A stretch of 64,000 nucleotides of DNA from Scleromitrula shiraiana. Lineage: Eukaryota > Ascomycota > Leotiomycetes > Helotiales > Sclerotiniaceae. This document shows positions 49,501 through 63,318 of the stretch, piece after piece. Numbering within the stretch: the stretch's first letter is position 1; each line of letters opens with the position of its first letter. The notes under the pieces were generated by a model, which saw nothing but the letters and a program-made list of their open reading frames with translations, did not search any database and had not been told where the DNA came from. The DNA lies in the NCBI GenBank assembly GCA_028455995.1, contig JABELC010000009.1, positions 434,001 to 498,000 of the forward strand, written 5' to 3'. A program made the position numbers and the translations under genes.

Positions 49501-51817
49501 GCAATTCCGGTTGAACTCGATGAGGATGAGCTGAAGATTTCCATAAAGAGCCAGATCTTCTCGGCGGAGTTTCAGTTGTTGGGCTTGTCAATGCAGACCA
49601 AGTTCCATTCTCTGGTTGCTGGCTATGCCTTTTCTTTCTGCTTGACAAACGCTTAACAATTCCTTTGCCTTTATTTCTCGATTTCGATTTCTCCCCTTTA
49701 CCTGGATCTTGCCCAAGTTGCTTAGCAGCCTCTCTCACCAGGTCGAAATCATGTAACCATGCATATCCTGCAACGCTGAGTTTTCGGAAACGCATAACGT
49801 TGTCTGTTAGGGTTCCAGTCTTATCGGAGAAAACATAGCTAATCTGACCTAAATTTTCGAGAATAGTCGACGTATTTGATACCATTGGAGTGTTCGATAC
49901 TGGATCATACATCTCGACATCATGCATCAAGAGTAATTGTCCGACCTTGATGATTTCCAAGCTGACATAAAGTGATAAGGGAATAAGTGTATTAAATAAA
50001 ATGATGAAGCCAACAATAGAAAAACTTAACTTGAAGTGCGAATCGGCTAGATACCAAGATTTACTCTCCACGTTGCCAGTCCATACTTGATAAGCGATGG
50101 TACAGAACACAGCAAGAAGAATGACAAAGACCACGAGTATGATAACGATCTTGTTGGCAATCTTTTGCATCTCGGGTGATTTGGTTCGAGGGTTTTTGTT
50201 GGCGTTCATTCTGATTTTGCAATCTTCACCCGTGTTGATAACCATGCCAACAGCGCTAGAAGTGTTTCTCAGGATGCTTCCTCGAAAAACTACTTCATTT
50301 GTTGTAAGTGGCAAAGTCTCTTCGCCGACTGTGACTTTTCCATCAAAATTATATAAATCAAGGTTAGGGTCCTCAACCACAATATGAGCACGACAATCCA
50401 CCAGGCCATCTACAGTTGAACATCTTTCAACTAACGGAACAGGTGGCTGCTTGGTCTTCAGATTGGTCTCGCCATCCAAAGCCATTGTTTCAATGAAAGC
50501 GGTATTATTCGGTCCATCCGCATGGAGCAGGACGATATCTGCCGGAATCATATCATCTCGTTGAAGTTTTATAATATCGCCAACTTTGATGTCTCTCCAT
50601 TTCAACACGGCCCAATGTTTTGGTCCAACCGCATGTGCCTCGATATCAGTGAGAATTCTGTCAGGTGAAGCAGTACCGCTTTTCTTCGACTTCTTTGGCC
50701 GGGTACTGGGCTTTTCCTGTATACCAACAGGTTGGTATGCGTGCAAAACCATGGTTTCGTTATTATTTTCAACCTGGTCCAACTTATAACGGCGAAAATC
50801 ATCATACCCTTCCTTCGACATACTAATGGTCACAAAGACAAGAAGAGGTGCGATTGTGGTGTAACTTCCGGTAGGAGAAAGTCCAGGTACCATCTGTAGA
50901 ATCGAGACAAGCAGGAAGTAAGCATTTGCCAATTTCGAAAACTGGAACAGAAGTTGCCGTGGTACGAAATTCCATAATGTGTATCGACTAGAGCGAATCG
51001 TATTGTTGATATATCCCGCACCCGTCCTCTCGTCAATTAAGGGAGTTTTACGAGTAGCATCCAAATCAATATGTCTTCCGTCTTTCGAAGGTGGTATTTC
51101 ATGTTGTCTGAGAAGATCCTTCAGTATCTTCTCCTTGTAAAACCATTGTGATTTCGATTTAATCTTCTTGAAAATTCCCTTCTGCCCTTTCACTTTCCTT
51201 GCCCAGACATCATAATTAGGCAAATCCCTGGTCCCAAACGTTTTCTTATCTTTATACTTCGACGTCCTACTCGGTTGCCTTGGTGGAACATCTTGCTCGA
51301 CTCTTGAAATCTCAATTTCATGCTGCACTGGCGATACCACAACCGAACTTGCCGTTTTCTTTCCTTTGTCTTGCTCCCCGATTCTCGCATCAATTCCAAA
51401 TCCCTCAGAAGGACCTGATTCCGTGTATCCAATTGGAGAGTGCTCAGAAGATTGGCTACTCAAACCTCGTGCAAACAATGATCGTCTTAACGAATACCCT
51501 CTATCTCTCGTTCGTGTCAAGGTAGGAGACTTGGGAGAAATGCCTGTATGCTGCTTTCCTGGCGTACGGTTTGGAGATCTACTATCAACCGGCTCCGTCA
51601 GACTCATTCGAGTATCAATACTCAAATTTGGGGTATCAGGTCTTTGTGAAGAAGATTCGGCAGGGTTCGCACGGTCGACATCTTCAGAAAATCGAACTCT
51701 GGGGCTTGTTGGAGATGTGGGGCTATCCATCGCTATCGCAGATTGTGGGGATATCGTCAACGATGAAGGTGTTGCTTCACTGGCGGAAATCCTCTTTCGT
51801 CCCATATTGCCTGCCAT
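46520..51817 (-). CDS. DNF3: P4-ATPase phospholipid flippase, Dnf3-like
   Basis: Type IV P-type ATPase that moves phospholipids to the cytosolic leaflet in the late secretory pathway. Exon 1 is 51817-47469 and exon 2 is 47324-46520, joined by a 144-nt intron (phase 2, reading KLLLLEMHHKT), 1717 aa. A disordered N-terminus of about 250 residues precedes TM1-2 (RSSRYTLWNFVPRQLLFQFS). The A-domain has LDGETNLK (about 443-450), TM4 has PLSLYVSLEI, and the P-domain has SDKTGTLTDNVMRF (about 663). The hinge GDGANDIAMIQEA lies near 1254, with C-terminal TM helices beyond. The text around TM1-3 (SPTGSYTTIAPLLVFVTISM; GYDDFRRYKLDQVENN) resembles Dnf3 more than Dnf1/2 or Drs2. A Ser/Arg-rich insertion (about 940-1010) and a Gly/Asp-rich tail are notable. 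The subfamily call is from memory. Confidence 0.88.
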
Positions 51818-53157
51818 TTTGCAGTGAATTGATTGTTATACTCCTCTCTCCTCATTAAAAAGATACTCCTCTCAACTTTGGCACTATAGTGTGTTCGTTC
51901 GAGGCTTTGCTCAGCCCAGTGTCCAGTAGCCAGCCTCACGCCAGATGTCACTGGTAATAAAAGTTAAAAATGTAGTAGTAAAGAACTAGTGTTATCTAGA
52001 GCATTCCAACATGAACGAAAGATTCAAATGAATAATGTTATATCGTCCTCGAAGTAGTAACAACTATTAACACTATAAGTGAGGGATTTTCCAAAGAATT
52101 ATATGGTGCAGGTGCACAATTGATGTTTCCAAACTCAAAAGTTGGCTGGATTCCTGTAGGCTAAATTTCGCGTCGCCGAGGCTTTCGTCATACTGTATAT
52201 TTTATTGATTGCAAGGTCGATCTTATGGGGTCTGGAAGAAATACAACCCTTGTAAATTCCCAAGTCTCAGATAAGAAAAAAAAAAATATTATCAATCAAT
52301 AATGAAGATAATTATATGAGATTTTAAGGTAGCTATTTTTACATTTCGAATCCTTTGTTCCAAATGGCCGTCAACCACGAGACTCTTGTTAGGGCTGCAG
52401 ATATTATTTAGTAAGGCAGTTTATCATTATGTCAACACACACACATCGAATAGAAATCGTATCAGGAAACAGAAATGATCAAATTTTATTAATTTGTATA
52501 CACATTTAAGGTTCGAGAAAAGGCGAATGATTTTACAAAATAGATTTCGCTATTAATCCCACCATGATTCATCAACCATTGCTTGCTCGTGCGCCAGCCA
52601 GCAAAACCAAGCAAAATTTGTAACCCTCAGCCCCTCCCAATTGTTTCCACATACATGCTCCCCTCCAACTTTCCACCCACCCATTTGTATCTCCAATCCA
52701 ATCACCAATATCTCCGTAAGAGACCAAAAAAGAAAACACAGGGAAATGAAGCTGGTTACCAGACATCAGGGTTTGTGAGAGAAGCGCAAGAGCAAACATA
52801 TGAAGGAGAAAAAGATAGCTGTACCAGACAAGCATGATAGAATTTGGTAAGTCGTCATGCAAGGTCGTGGCATAAAAACAGAAGGAAATATGGGAATAAG
52901 TGAAGAAAATGAGACTATGCCAAAGAGCAATAAAGCAAAGGCAAGCTCAGAAGAAGAATTGACATGAACAATCACAATAAAGGTCGGCCGTTTACACCTC
53001 CCCCTTTCCTAACACGAAAATCAACCAACGCCATTCACAAATCCGCAATTCCCCCACCAACAATCTTTAAGCAAAAAAAGAATAATCAAGTATAAATTCC
53101 AATAGGTTGAGTAAAGCCACTTGAAAAATCACTTGCAAGCAAGTCCAAAGTAATTAT
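51818..53157. other. intergenic, flippase promoter and homeobox 3' region
   Basis: 1.34 kb with no gene recognised; small frames are not family-like. An A-rich run lies near 52278-52287. Some of the sequence near 53157 is likely 3' UTR of the homeobox gene. Confidence 0.55.
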
Positions 53158-55071
53158 TTATTGAGTCGCATGTTCTGGCGACAAGCTGTCGTTCTCAATT
53201 GGGAATTGAACAAGATTGTTCATGTCCATATCTGCTGCGGAAGGTTCACCGAAAGCTGGAGAGTGATGGTGCATGGGAATATTAAGAGTATGCTTAGAGT
53301 ACATTTCATTGAGACCAGTACCATCATCAGAAATATTGGAATGAGGATCGTGTGACATGCTATATACATCCGCGGAAGCACTTCGATGTATCATGGACAA
53401 TGGTGGAGACTGGCCAACGATTGCTGGGTCTCCATGGCTCATGAATGATAGAGGAGAGACAGATGGAGGTGCCATAGAAGAAGGATCGGGTGACAGGAAA
53501 GGCATCGAATATGGTGTATAATTAGCAGCTGGCATAGACGATGAAGTTGGCATTGGTCCGGTCATTGGTCCGTTGTCATTGTTGTTGGCGTGTGGGAAGA
53601 AACCAGGGCTTGCATAGTCAGAAGGAGATGTTGTGGTTGCAGCGGATATCGGATATTGTCTGAAATCCATTCCATAGCCTGACGAAGTATCAATCCGTAG
53701 ATTAGGTCCCAAAGGACCAAGGTTGTTTGGCTGTTGTGGAACAGGTGCAAAAATATTGGGGTTCTGATTTTGTTGATGTTGATGCTCACCAGGATGCTGG
53801 ATCAGGAATGATGGCATCGGGTTGTTAAACATCGAGAAATCGACGGCCATCGGAACCGATCGACTTCTTTGTCGCTTGTGTCCAGGTCCTCGAGCAGCTG
53901 GGTGAACGCCAATACCCCATTGCGATTCTTGAAACATACCAACATGTGCTTGCGCATTGTAGTTTGGTTGAGATGCAGGACGATGACCAGTAGGTGAAAC
54001 AGGCGCAGATATCGACAATGGTTGTTGATGGGTGAACGGATTATCTCTGGTAATGAACGATTCCAAAGATACAAGCTTGGCAAGTTGCCCACTGAGAACC
54101 TTAGGGTGACCACCCAAGTGATGAATCATAACTCGAGACGCCTGCTGATCTTCAGTGAAATCACTGCACTGATAGAAACCTCCAGAACCAGATGAATCCA
54201 TGAAGAAGTTTGGCGCACGACTAAGCTCAACAACCAAACCACCAGGTCTTGACTCATTATCTCCATGTTCCAGGTAGATATTCTTGATAGATGAGAAAGA
54301 ATATTCAATCTTGTATCCTGCTTGATCGTTGTTAATGTAGTATGTCATTGTCGACTTATCAGGCGAATAGAAAATGATCAAATCCATCGCATTTTGACCA
54401 ATACGTCTCCATGAACCAATACTCAATGACCGACAAGAAAGATGGTGGATAACTACTCAATATCAGTAGTCATTCAGAGTAATGGAATGCACATAAAGTT
54501 ATCCTTACCAACTTTTCCCTGTGGGCCATGATCACCACCCATGAGCATACTACCACTACCATATGGCATCAATCCACCACGTCCAAGAAAGTTACCACCT
54601 AAAGATTTTCCTGATTCCATTTCTTGAATAGCAAGGTATTGACGCATAGCCTCAGGAATCTCACAGCTCTCTCCGGTTTCAATACTCTTCTTTGCCATGA
54701 GCTTTATCTTAGCACGTCTACAAGGCAAGTGTAAGTTAGCATATGCGCATCTTCTCTAATCATACATTTTATAAAAGCTAAACTGACCTGTTCTGAAACC
54801 AGATTTGTACCGAACGCTCTGTCATATTGATGTCCTCTGCAATTCGCTCTCTCACAGTAGCGGTGGGTGTTGGATTTTTGTTGAATTCCATCTCCAGAGT
54901 GACCAATTGATCTTGGGTCGCGCGCTGTCTCTTCTGATTTTTTTGTTGCTGGGTTAAGGTACTCTTTCGTGGAGGTCTCCGAGACGCCGAGTTACAGCTA
55001 GCGGAATTGGACGCGGTTGGAGATGGGGTCGATATCATCTTGATCGCATCTTCTTGCGACATGTCCGACAT
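53158..55071 (-). CDS. homeobox transcription factor (Hoy1/Phx1/Htf1-like)
   Basis: Nuclear DNA-binding regulator. Exons 55071-54788, 54717-54509 and 54452-53158 give 595 aa with phases 2 and 1. The homeodomain occupies about residues 35-100: QQKNQKRQRATQDQLVTLEM, then the recognition helix SVQIWFQNRRAKIK, with the first intron splitting the NR-R codon. A second conserved block, LSIGSWRRIGQNAMDLIIFY...TYYINNDQAGYKIEYSF (about 170-220), occurs in fungal homeobox proteins of the Phx1/Htf1 kind. Htf1/Hox2 orthologues control conidiation in Fusarium and Magnaporthe; whether this is that orthologue is inferred. The rest is Pro/Ser/Asn/His-rich, with many Met, and ends SLSPEHATQ. The upstream 7 kb lacks genes, fitting a developmentally regulated promoter. 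Confidence 0.87.
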
Positions 55072-56805
55072 TTTGTATGTTGATTTTGTTGTTGAATTGT
55101 AGCCAATTATTCTTGTACTTTCCCCCTAGCCCTTCTGACTATTTGTGTGACAAAAGATTGTCTTTTGGTTGCACGAGTCAAAGATCGTCGAGTTGTTATG
55201 TGCGTTGTATGCACAGATGTTTGTCAATGGTAAATACCTGATAGATAAAATGAAAATAAAAGCACTTTCAATAGTGAATCAAAATTGGTCGGAGATGAAT
55301 GAAGTACGATGGTTCAAAAAAAAAAGAATAGAAAAAATTGTAAATGCTTCGCTGAATCTTGCAGGAAATAGAAAGGTAAATAGATCTTGATGTATGTGGT
55401 TTCTGTAAAAGATTCGCAAATGAAGCGTCAAGCGTTTCTTTGCTTGTTGATAGATATTGTAAGAAAAGAGTGTCAAAGTCAAGCTGACTCTTTTTTATTT
55501 TGCTGAATGTAATGTAATGTAGTTTTGCAGTTGTAATTGTGCAAAATAGTGGTAAAATGTAATGACTGATTGATGCGATATCGAACGAAGGAGTGTGATG
55601 TCGATCTGTTGACTTGTACAGTTTATTGTTAGAATTGTTTAAGTCGAAGGAGTGTAATGGACCCGAAGAATCCGATTAAAAAAGGAAAGACGAGGGTAGG
55701 AGAAAGGAATCGCAAAGGGGTGTTTAAGAGAATGGAAAAAAAAGAGGGGAAATAGAAACAACAACGTTGACGAAGATCACGAAAAAAATGAAGTTTCCAC
55801 GATGTTGTTTTTTAAAAAAACAAAAAAAAGGAAGAAGGGGGAAGAAAAGGCGGAAGGAACCAAGTTGAACAAAATAGTAAGTAAGTAAGTAAGTGAGTAA
55901 GGTTGGGTAAGGTTGGGTAAGGTAAAGTAAGTAGTAGTGTTGTTTATTAGTTAAGTAAAATGTAAGAGGTGAGGTAAGCGGTATGCAAGTATTGTAAGTA
56001 TTGTAAGTATAGCACCAATACCGGTAGTAATAGAGAAAGGGTAAGAAAAAAAAAAGTAGGTAGATAGGTAGGTAAGGTAGGTAGGTAGGTAGGAGGTTAC
56101 ACCAGATTAGATTAGACTAGTAACCGACTAGTGTCCAGTTAGCCAGTATTTCTTTCACTTTTCTTTCACTTGGTGAGAGGTTTAAATCTTTTAGTGTGTT
56201 TTCTATTAGTGGCTCAGGTACCTTTTCTTACTTAAGGTTCCTTGTACCTTTTTGAGCTTGTACCTGAATGGTTGATTGTCTAAGCTAGGATGTTCTTTAC
56301 TAAAAAGGTACTTGGGGGGGTACTTGAAGTGAATTCAATCAAGAAGTGATGATAATTGACCAATAAGAAATTAAACTAACTAAACCTTGAAACCCTCAAA
56401 AAAATATAATCCACATCCCAAGTTTGGTTGAGTGTGTGTGTGAGTATGTGAAGTGTGTGAGTGAGTGTGTGTGTGTGTGTGAGAGTGTGTGAGACTGTGA
56501 GTAGGATCCTTGACCTTGGTGAAGTCAGTGCCTTTTCCTCTCTGCCGTTCTTTACCCTTTCTCTCTTCTCTATCCCATCAAATCCACATTCGGATACGGA
56601 AGTACTGGCAGCCAGATACTAACAGTCAGATACTAACAGCCAGTTCATCTCAAAAATGTATGCCATCGGTAGAGATACCGTGAACCTGAACCTCATGTAC
56701 CTAATCACTCTCCCACTGCACCTAAGTTCTTACATTTCAAAAATAGTATCAAATTTATTACATTCACTAGTCGGATTCATTGGACCTTTTTTTTATCTAC
56801 ATACA

Positions 56806-56836
<31 letters not shown>

Positions 56837-57816
56837 AATACAATATCCAATACTTTATGGGCATACTATTATTTCATGTACGTATGATACTTCAATTCAA
56901 TACATAAAACCCACCTGACTATCTAGGACCTTCTGGGCTATGTATCTACTACTACAAAACGTGAAGGTGGACTGATTCAAATTCCAATACTCGATAGAAC
57001 CATGATCTGAATTCACTCTATGAACATTATGGCATCAATGTTCCATCTATGCGGTCCTATGGGACCTGTGGATATCATTTTTTTACTTGAAATCTTATCT
57101 CCTTCCTTCCTTTTCTTTCCTAATTTCTTACTTACTTATTACTTCATTCACTTCGTCTTATTATTACTATCAACAACGACAACGAACTTCGGTGAAATCC
57201 TTCAAACCATCCATCCATCCATCCATCTTTCCTTTCCCCCTCACTATCCCCTCCAAAAAGAAAGGAAAAGAAAGAAAAAAAGACAAAGGGCCTGTGTTTA
57301 TGCGTAGCCCAATCAATCCACTCATCTATGCGTGACTTTTTCAAAGGAAACCCAAAAAGGGGTTGTAAAACCAATCAAGTATGCTCTCGTCATCCATGTT
57401 CCTTCCTCCCTCCTACATATCAACATGGGTATACCCCTGAGTATGCGTTGCAGATTCCGGACTGTGCGAACCCCCCCCTCCCCCCCGTTATGTTGCGTTG
57501 GCGGCTGGCTGCTAGTAGGAAGTGGAAAGTTGAATAAATTCTCAACCACCGCAATTCTTGAGAGTCAATATATTGTACACGCTAATAAGTACAAATCATT
57601 AATATTTAATATTTGATATTTAATATTTGATATTTAATATTTTATGGCTTTCAAATATATAGGTGAATGAATATCCATGAACGTCCACAACGTCCACCTC
57701 AGTTTAAGACATTTCATACAAGAAAAGGTCGAGGTCACACAATGCCCTTAGCAATTCCCATCCCAGGTTTCCATCGAGGATCCATCTATCTACGGTATCT
57801 TCTCAACAACCTGGGC

Positions 57817-57848
<32 letters not shown>

Positions 57849-60356
57849 CGCATAGATTTTCTATCAAATCCATTCCGCACCAACCAATCATGAATAATCT
57901 AATATGTACTCTACGTTACTCGATCACCACACCACATCCATATAACAAACAGATGCAACCAACCGGCCGAGTCATGCATGATATGCAGTTATGCTCACCA
58001 GGATTTTTCATCTAATCAACGTTTTGAATTATGTACAATTCACTAAAAGTACAGTCGATTGGGTTGTAGAACTTTATTAGAAGGTCAAAAGTAGGAGCAT
58101 CCCTTTAATAAAGAACGCGATGCATTATATACAACGGAAATACCGTAAAAATTCACTAAACAAATACTAATATAATTGTAAGTCCATCATCTTTTTCCAT
58201 TCTATTTTATTCTATTCTATTCTATTCTATTTTTAAAATAGAAAAACTATCGGTATCCGCGCTTCCATTATAGTTCATCATTCATCAACCATACTGGGCG
58301 TGGACGGTAAGATATAGCTGCAATAAACTTTTTTAACAATACCATTGGTATGGAACTCTTGATATCCGAATCCAAGAACCAGCAAAAAAAACGGCAATGT
58401 CTTGGACTCAATCAATACTTTCATGACTAACAATGTTAAAAACGGGAACCTATCCGTTCTTTTCTTAGAAGTGCTGGGTACTCTGTACTCGGTACAGTAC
58501 AATAGGGTACTGTACCTCTTCTGTATCTGTCGGTCATGTCATACAGACGGACGGACAGTATTTTACCATTTGTTACGAGCGTGCCGTTCCTGGCCTGGCT
58601 TGACCGATGCTACGTTATGTAGGTCTGAAATGCATCGTACCTGCATCCTATCCTATCTTGGATTACCTAGGTATGCGATCATTGATTGGATGGCAGATCA
58701 TCTGATTGTTCATCCTAAAAAATAACGTGTGGTGTAGTGTAGTTCACCCGCCTCAAATAGTTAGGTAGTCAGGAACGCTGCCGAAGTTTATGGATGGCAT
58801 ATAAATATTTAGAACATTATAATGCTGGGTGTGTTCATCCATTCATTGTCTATCTACAGTAGAAATAGAAATAGAAATAGAAATAGAGATACGTAGTAGG
58901 TAGATATATCTCGTTCCACGCAACACAAACTCCAAACAGTACATCCATCACTGTATACAATATAATACTGCCCAACCCAACATACATCCCGATGCAGAAA
59001 TAATAGAAGTTATCACTACGATCGATGGGGTTTGGATCACTGTAGGTACGATATATTAACTATTAACTATAAGCTACGAGCTACAAGCTACAAGCTAGAT
59101 ATGTATTATGTAAGAACTAACCATCCAACTACCTCTACACAATCACTCCAAAGCCCCAATATTCGGAACCGAGCAATAATAAATAAGCTGTAAGATGATA
59201 ATCCTTCGTCTGAAAAACCACCTTGGTAGATAGATAATCCCTCACTCACCACTCTCACGATCGAAAAAAAAAAAATACTAGAACTAGTGAGCTAGCTAGC
59301 TAGCTTTCTTTAGCTTACTTTTACATGCCCCCACCAAAAGCATGGGATGCATCCATCATCCATCGATGGGGGCATGCATCATATCATATCATATCATCTC
59401 ATCTCATATCATGTGCTTTTGCATAAAGGGGTAAGGTACTAAGTAGAACCTATGCATGTACTCCGTAGTTGTATGTACAGTCCAGAATGTTTGGATACAT
59501 GAGATGAGATGAGGCAAGACTTGACTCACGTGTTGTGTATGTATTTATTAGTTTTGTTATGTTTTGTTTTTGTTTTGTTTTGAGGGATGATGGATAGATG
59601 GATAGATGGAAGGAGATATAGAATGGGATGGGATGGGATGAGATGGAAATCTTCAGAAAGTATTCCAGGTTAAAACTATATACAAAATATTGACACCGAT
59701 ACCGATACCGATCTGTCCCGGCCTGTCCTGTCTGTATCCAAGAGGAAGTGAGTGGTATGTGAATCATCACGTTCCCCAAGATCAACATACAGTAGATGTA
59801 GAATTACATAGGTATCTATCTATCTATCTATCTGTCACGGATTCGATTGTCTCGACAAACCATAAATGTCTACTACGATCCATCCATCCATAAAAGAGAA
59901 CAATCTGTGCATCAAACATATCGGAACTTCCCATCTCCTCCCTTCCGTTCCCTTCCCTTCCCATCCCATACAAAAGTGGCGTAAGTTACAAACCCGGGCA
60001 AAGCCACCATAATTGTTTTGATCTGAAGCAAGCAGCCCGTGCGTATGTCGGGATCCTACATACTCCGTAGAACTACCTAGTATCATTTATTATGTATTGA
60101 ATCCATGGAGTGAGGATACGAGATAGATAGGGAAGACGACATAATTGATCTCGGACATAAATGAAGTGGATGGATTTATTTATACATAGCACTGAAGTAC
60201 AATGTTTTTAAAATGTGATTCGTATACCGGTATGGCATATACGGACGAGCTATAGTAGGTATTTATGAGTAGTTCTAGGTATTTATGAGTAGTTGTAGGT
60301 AAAGATACGATATACGGCAAAGCCCACGGATGACAGTTTATGTATTTTCGGCGCAG

Positions 60357-60388
60357 AAATAAATAAATAAATAAATAAATAAATAAAC
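60357..60388. repeat. (AAAT)n microsatellite
   Basis: About eight tandem units. Confidence 0.9.
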
Positions 60389-60760
60389 ACTAAATACGAA
60401 ACTAGGAGTCCGTATAAGCAACCCAAACCGAATCTAGCATATCGTAGGGGGGAGCTTTTACTTAGGTAGTCTCTTGGTGTCTCTATACAAATACAACAAT
60501 ATAATATGTAAGCAAATAGAATTCGTATTACAGCCAACCCGAGCCGAATACATACCTACTACATAGTAGTGCATAAAACAACCTAGCCGGACAGTAGTGA
60601 TACATAGAACTGGGATGCCTTCTTCGTTTTCACAACCAATCGCCATTGAGTAATTAATATACAATTCGATCGATGCATAACCCTCCCTGTGCTGTGCACG
60701 GCAGACTTCAGAAACGAGAATACCGGTCCGTCTACCTCCACAAGATCTGATCTCCGCTTC

Positions 60761-60816
60761 ACCATCATCATCATCATCATCATCATCACCATCATCACCA
60801 TCATTATCATCATTAT
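60761..60816. repeat. (ATC)n trinucleotide repeat
   Basis: About 17 imperfect ATC units with ACC and ATT variants. Confidence 0.9.
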
Positions 60817-61471
60817 TGCCAACTAAAATGCGATATCATCCGCATAAAAAACCGTCCGTCTCAAGACTCCATCTAGAACAACACCATCCGTCCCAATCCC
60901 AATCAATCGATAATCATGCACGGCATTACAATCGCATGGATGGAACATAGAGTTTCAAACATCCAGAAAGGAAGAACGGAATGGAATGGAAGCAAAATGG
61001 AAGGAAATTGTGGATATCGTATTGTATTGTATTGTTTTAGACAGACAGACATACGGTAGGTTTTTCCTTCACGGTGACGAGACAAACGAATGGTTACGGA
61101 CGGGCCTTACGGACGGACCTTACGGGCTGAGTGTTTCTGATTGAAGAGGCGGGTTTACTTCTAGAATGATTTTTTTTTTTTCGGGCTCCACTTATCGTGG
61201 TGGGAGGGATAGGTCGGAGATGGTGTTGATGCGGGTGGAGGTTAGGTAGGGGTGGAGTAGATGGGTTATGCTTATGCTTATGCGTATGGATATGGATATG
61301 GATATGTTTCGTAGGGATGGGATGGGATGGGATGATGTTTCTTGTGGACTGAGGTGGTATAGATGTTTCGGGGTGGGAGTTTTGACTAGTGGAGTGGGTG
61401 GGCGAGAATACGGTGTGGAAGCTAGATGGAAGGGGAGCAGCTTTGGCGGTTTATGCGTGCTTTCATGCGGC

Positions 61472-61502
61472 GGGTTTGGGTTTGGGTTTGGGTTTGGGTT
61501 TG
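61472..61502. repeat. (GGGTTT)n hexanucleotide repeat
   Basis: About five perfect tandem units. The unit differs from the TTAGGG telomere repeat by A to T, so a telomeric origin is not claimed. Confidence 0.88.
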
Positions 61503-62212
61503 TATGGGGGACTTGTCGTGGGTAGGTGTATTGGGTGTGCTGATAACTTGAGGATGTGAGGGTGTTACTCCTTTGCTCACCACACAGCCGTCTAGATCAC
61601 GATTCACAGATACATGAGTTATTGAGAATGACTTCAAGGCTACTCAATCTACCAGAATATTCCTTACATCGACTAGCCGCAGTATGCAAAATGGTGAGCA
61701 TGAACGACGGTAAGAAACTAGATGGAAGCATGAACATGACGAAGACACTAAGAAGACAAGGCGATCTACGGTGAAATGGTCGGACGAAATGCTTGGATTT
61801 TGTTATTGATTGCTATTCGCCATTAAGAAAGATGGTGCATCATCGGTGTGGATCTGTATCTAAGACATGTACCCTGAATACCAATGCAAAGAAAACGGGA
61901 CCCGTCATAATCGGCGATCATGGGCAATAGTTCGGTGCATATTGCTTCCATTCTTACTTCTAGAAGTTCTGAAATGTGACTTTCCATGGTCATTCCCTAA
62001 TGAGTTTCTGGATCCACAGGTCTCTCACTTCAAGATATCATATCACGTTGAAGAATCCTCGGGTAAGTTGTATTCGGTTGATCTGATTGATAGCCCTTGC
62101 GGGTTTCGTTGCGCTCGAAACAGAGCCAAGTCATTATATCTCAACGACAACAGAGTCGGATGATAATCTGCACGGCAGACTTTTCTGACTAAACTATACA
62201 CCCCATGAAAGA

Positions 62213-63047
62213 CTACTTTTCAAACGGACTTTCAGGTTCAGGTGCCTCATATCCACGTCGAATTAAGAAGCGAGCAAATCTCTGCTCCAATCTAGCAAAC
62301 TAAATACCAAGAATCAGATTTGATGTCTCTCTCACTCTGGGGAACTTACAATGCTTGTTTCCTCTACCGGCACCACTCCATCCTTAACCCACACAGCATA
62401 ACTCCCCATCAAATTTGCCATCATAACATCCGTAGTCAGTCTATCACCAACAACAGCAATTTGATCCGGTCTCGTGACTCCAGTCTCGGGATATTTGAGA
62501 AAATATTCCATGATTTCGGGACCACACCCTGGTTTTTTGGTGCCATGCGGTAATACTTTTACGCCTGTGGTCTTTTCAACTTCGGCTGCTAGATTACCGG
62601 ATTTATCTAGAGATAGTGCTCCGGCTGTGTTGGAGACGATTAGAAGCTTTCGACCTGGATAGGCTTCTTTAAGTCGTTTGAATGTATCCTGGTTCTTGTT
62701 AGTACTCGTAGGATTGATCGTTGCTCGTATGTAAACACAAGATATACGAAAAATGTAAATAGATGTTCCTGAAGTTCTTGGCCCCATGACAAACAAATCC
62801 TCAATTAGAATTATTCATAACGTACATTGTAAGGCTCGTAGATTTCGTTAGATTTAGGATAAGCAAAGCAGTTATCCTTATCCAACACTACAGCTCTAAT
62901 ATCAGCATTCTTGTATTTTCCAAATGCTTGGTTGAGAGGTATCGGTAGATGATTGAAGGTCGACACAGTAGCTTGAGGTAAACATAATGTCGGTCTTGTA
63001 AGAAGACGAAATATATTCACCGTTGCCGATACGTTAAGAGTATTCAT
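62213..63047 (-). CDS. GEP4: Gep4, mitochondrial phosphatidylglycerophosphate phosphatase
   Basis: HAD-type phosphatase at the mitochondrial inner membrane that makes phosphatidylglycerol from PGP in cardiolipin synthesis. Exons 63047-62826, 62688-62350 and 62299-62213 give 215 aa; each ends in phase 0. The start MNTLNVSATVNIFRLLTRPT is the conserved Gep4 N-terminus; an earlier in-frame Met (63053) would add two residues. The catalytic DxD motif is LDKDNC (D56, D58); motif II lies in LLIVSNTAG, and the later acidic motif is AVVGDRLTTDVMMANL. Other conserved parts are PHGTKKPGCGPEIMEYF and the C-terminal LEQRFARFLIRRGYEAPEPE. The first intron (137 nt) is long for this window. It diverges from SMD3 with 271 bp between start codons. 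Confidence 0.92.
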
Positions 63048-63318
63048 ATCCATGAAATAAGGAAGTCCTTTTCCGCTCTTCAAGGTCGTTGATGGCAATG
63101 AGGTAAGGCTGGAAAAATATATCATCTGATTGGATAAGACACCAGGTAGCCGGAACTAGCCGAATTCAGAAAGCTTCAATATCATTAGCGTCAAATTATT
63201 CTGATAACATCGAAAAGCTTCAACCTGAAATCCACGCGCGCCATCAGTCGATAATTCAATCGCAGACCGCCATATTTCCTCAAACCATATTTCGAGACTT
63301 GATTTATTATTAGCAATC
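63048..63318. promoter_or_regulatory. shared divergent promoter of GEP4 and SMD3
   Basis: 271 bp separate the two start codons. No further gene fits here, so both 5' UTRs and promoters must share it. No TATA box or specific factor site was assigned. Confidence 0.6.

Larger units (their letters stand above)
55072..62212. other. 7.1 kb gene-free region upstream of the homeobox gene
   Basis: No convincing coding gene on either strand. It holds AAGT/GTAAG and GGTA runs (about 55880-56090), a TG tract (about 56430-56500), ACAT tracts (56803-56835 and 57818-57848), CTAT/TCTAT repeats (about 58200-58240), an AAAT tract (60357-60388), an ATC tract (60761-60816) and a GGGTTT tract (61472-61502). The 56-57 kb part is plausibly the homeobox promoter and long leader. 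Small frames at 61556-61774 and 61867-62163 lack recognisable features. Confidence 0.55.

Noticed and set aside
61472..61502. Telomere-like GGGTTT tract
   Set aside because: Only about five units, and it differs from TTAGGG; nothing else points to a chromosome end here.
61690..61820. Possible gene fragment reading TRRSTVKWSDEMLG
   Set aside because: A 15-residue resemblance to small fungal DNA-binding-like proteins, with a stop soon after; too short to support.
61867..62163. 98-codon plus-strand frame before GEP4
   Set aside because: No recognisable features, no splice context and no leader; not supported.
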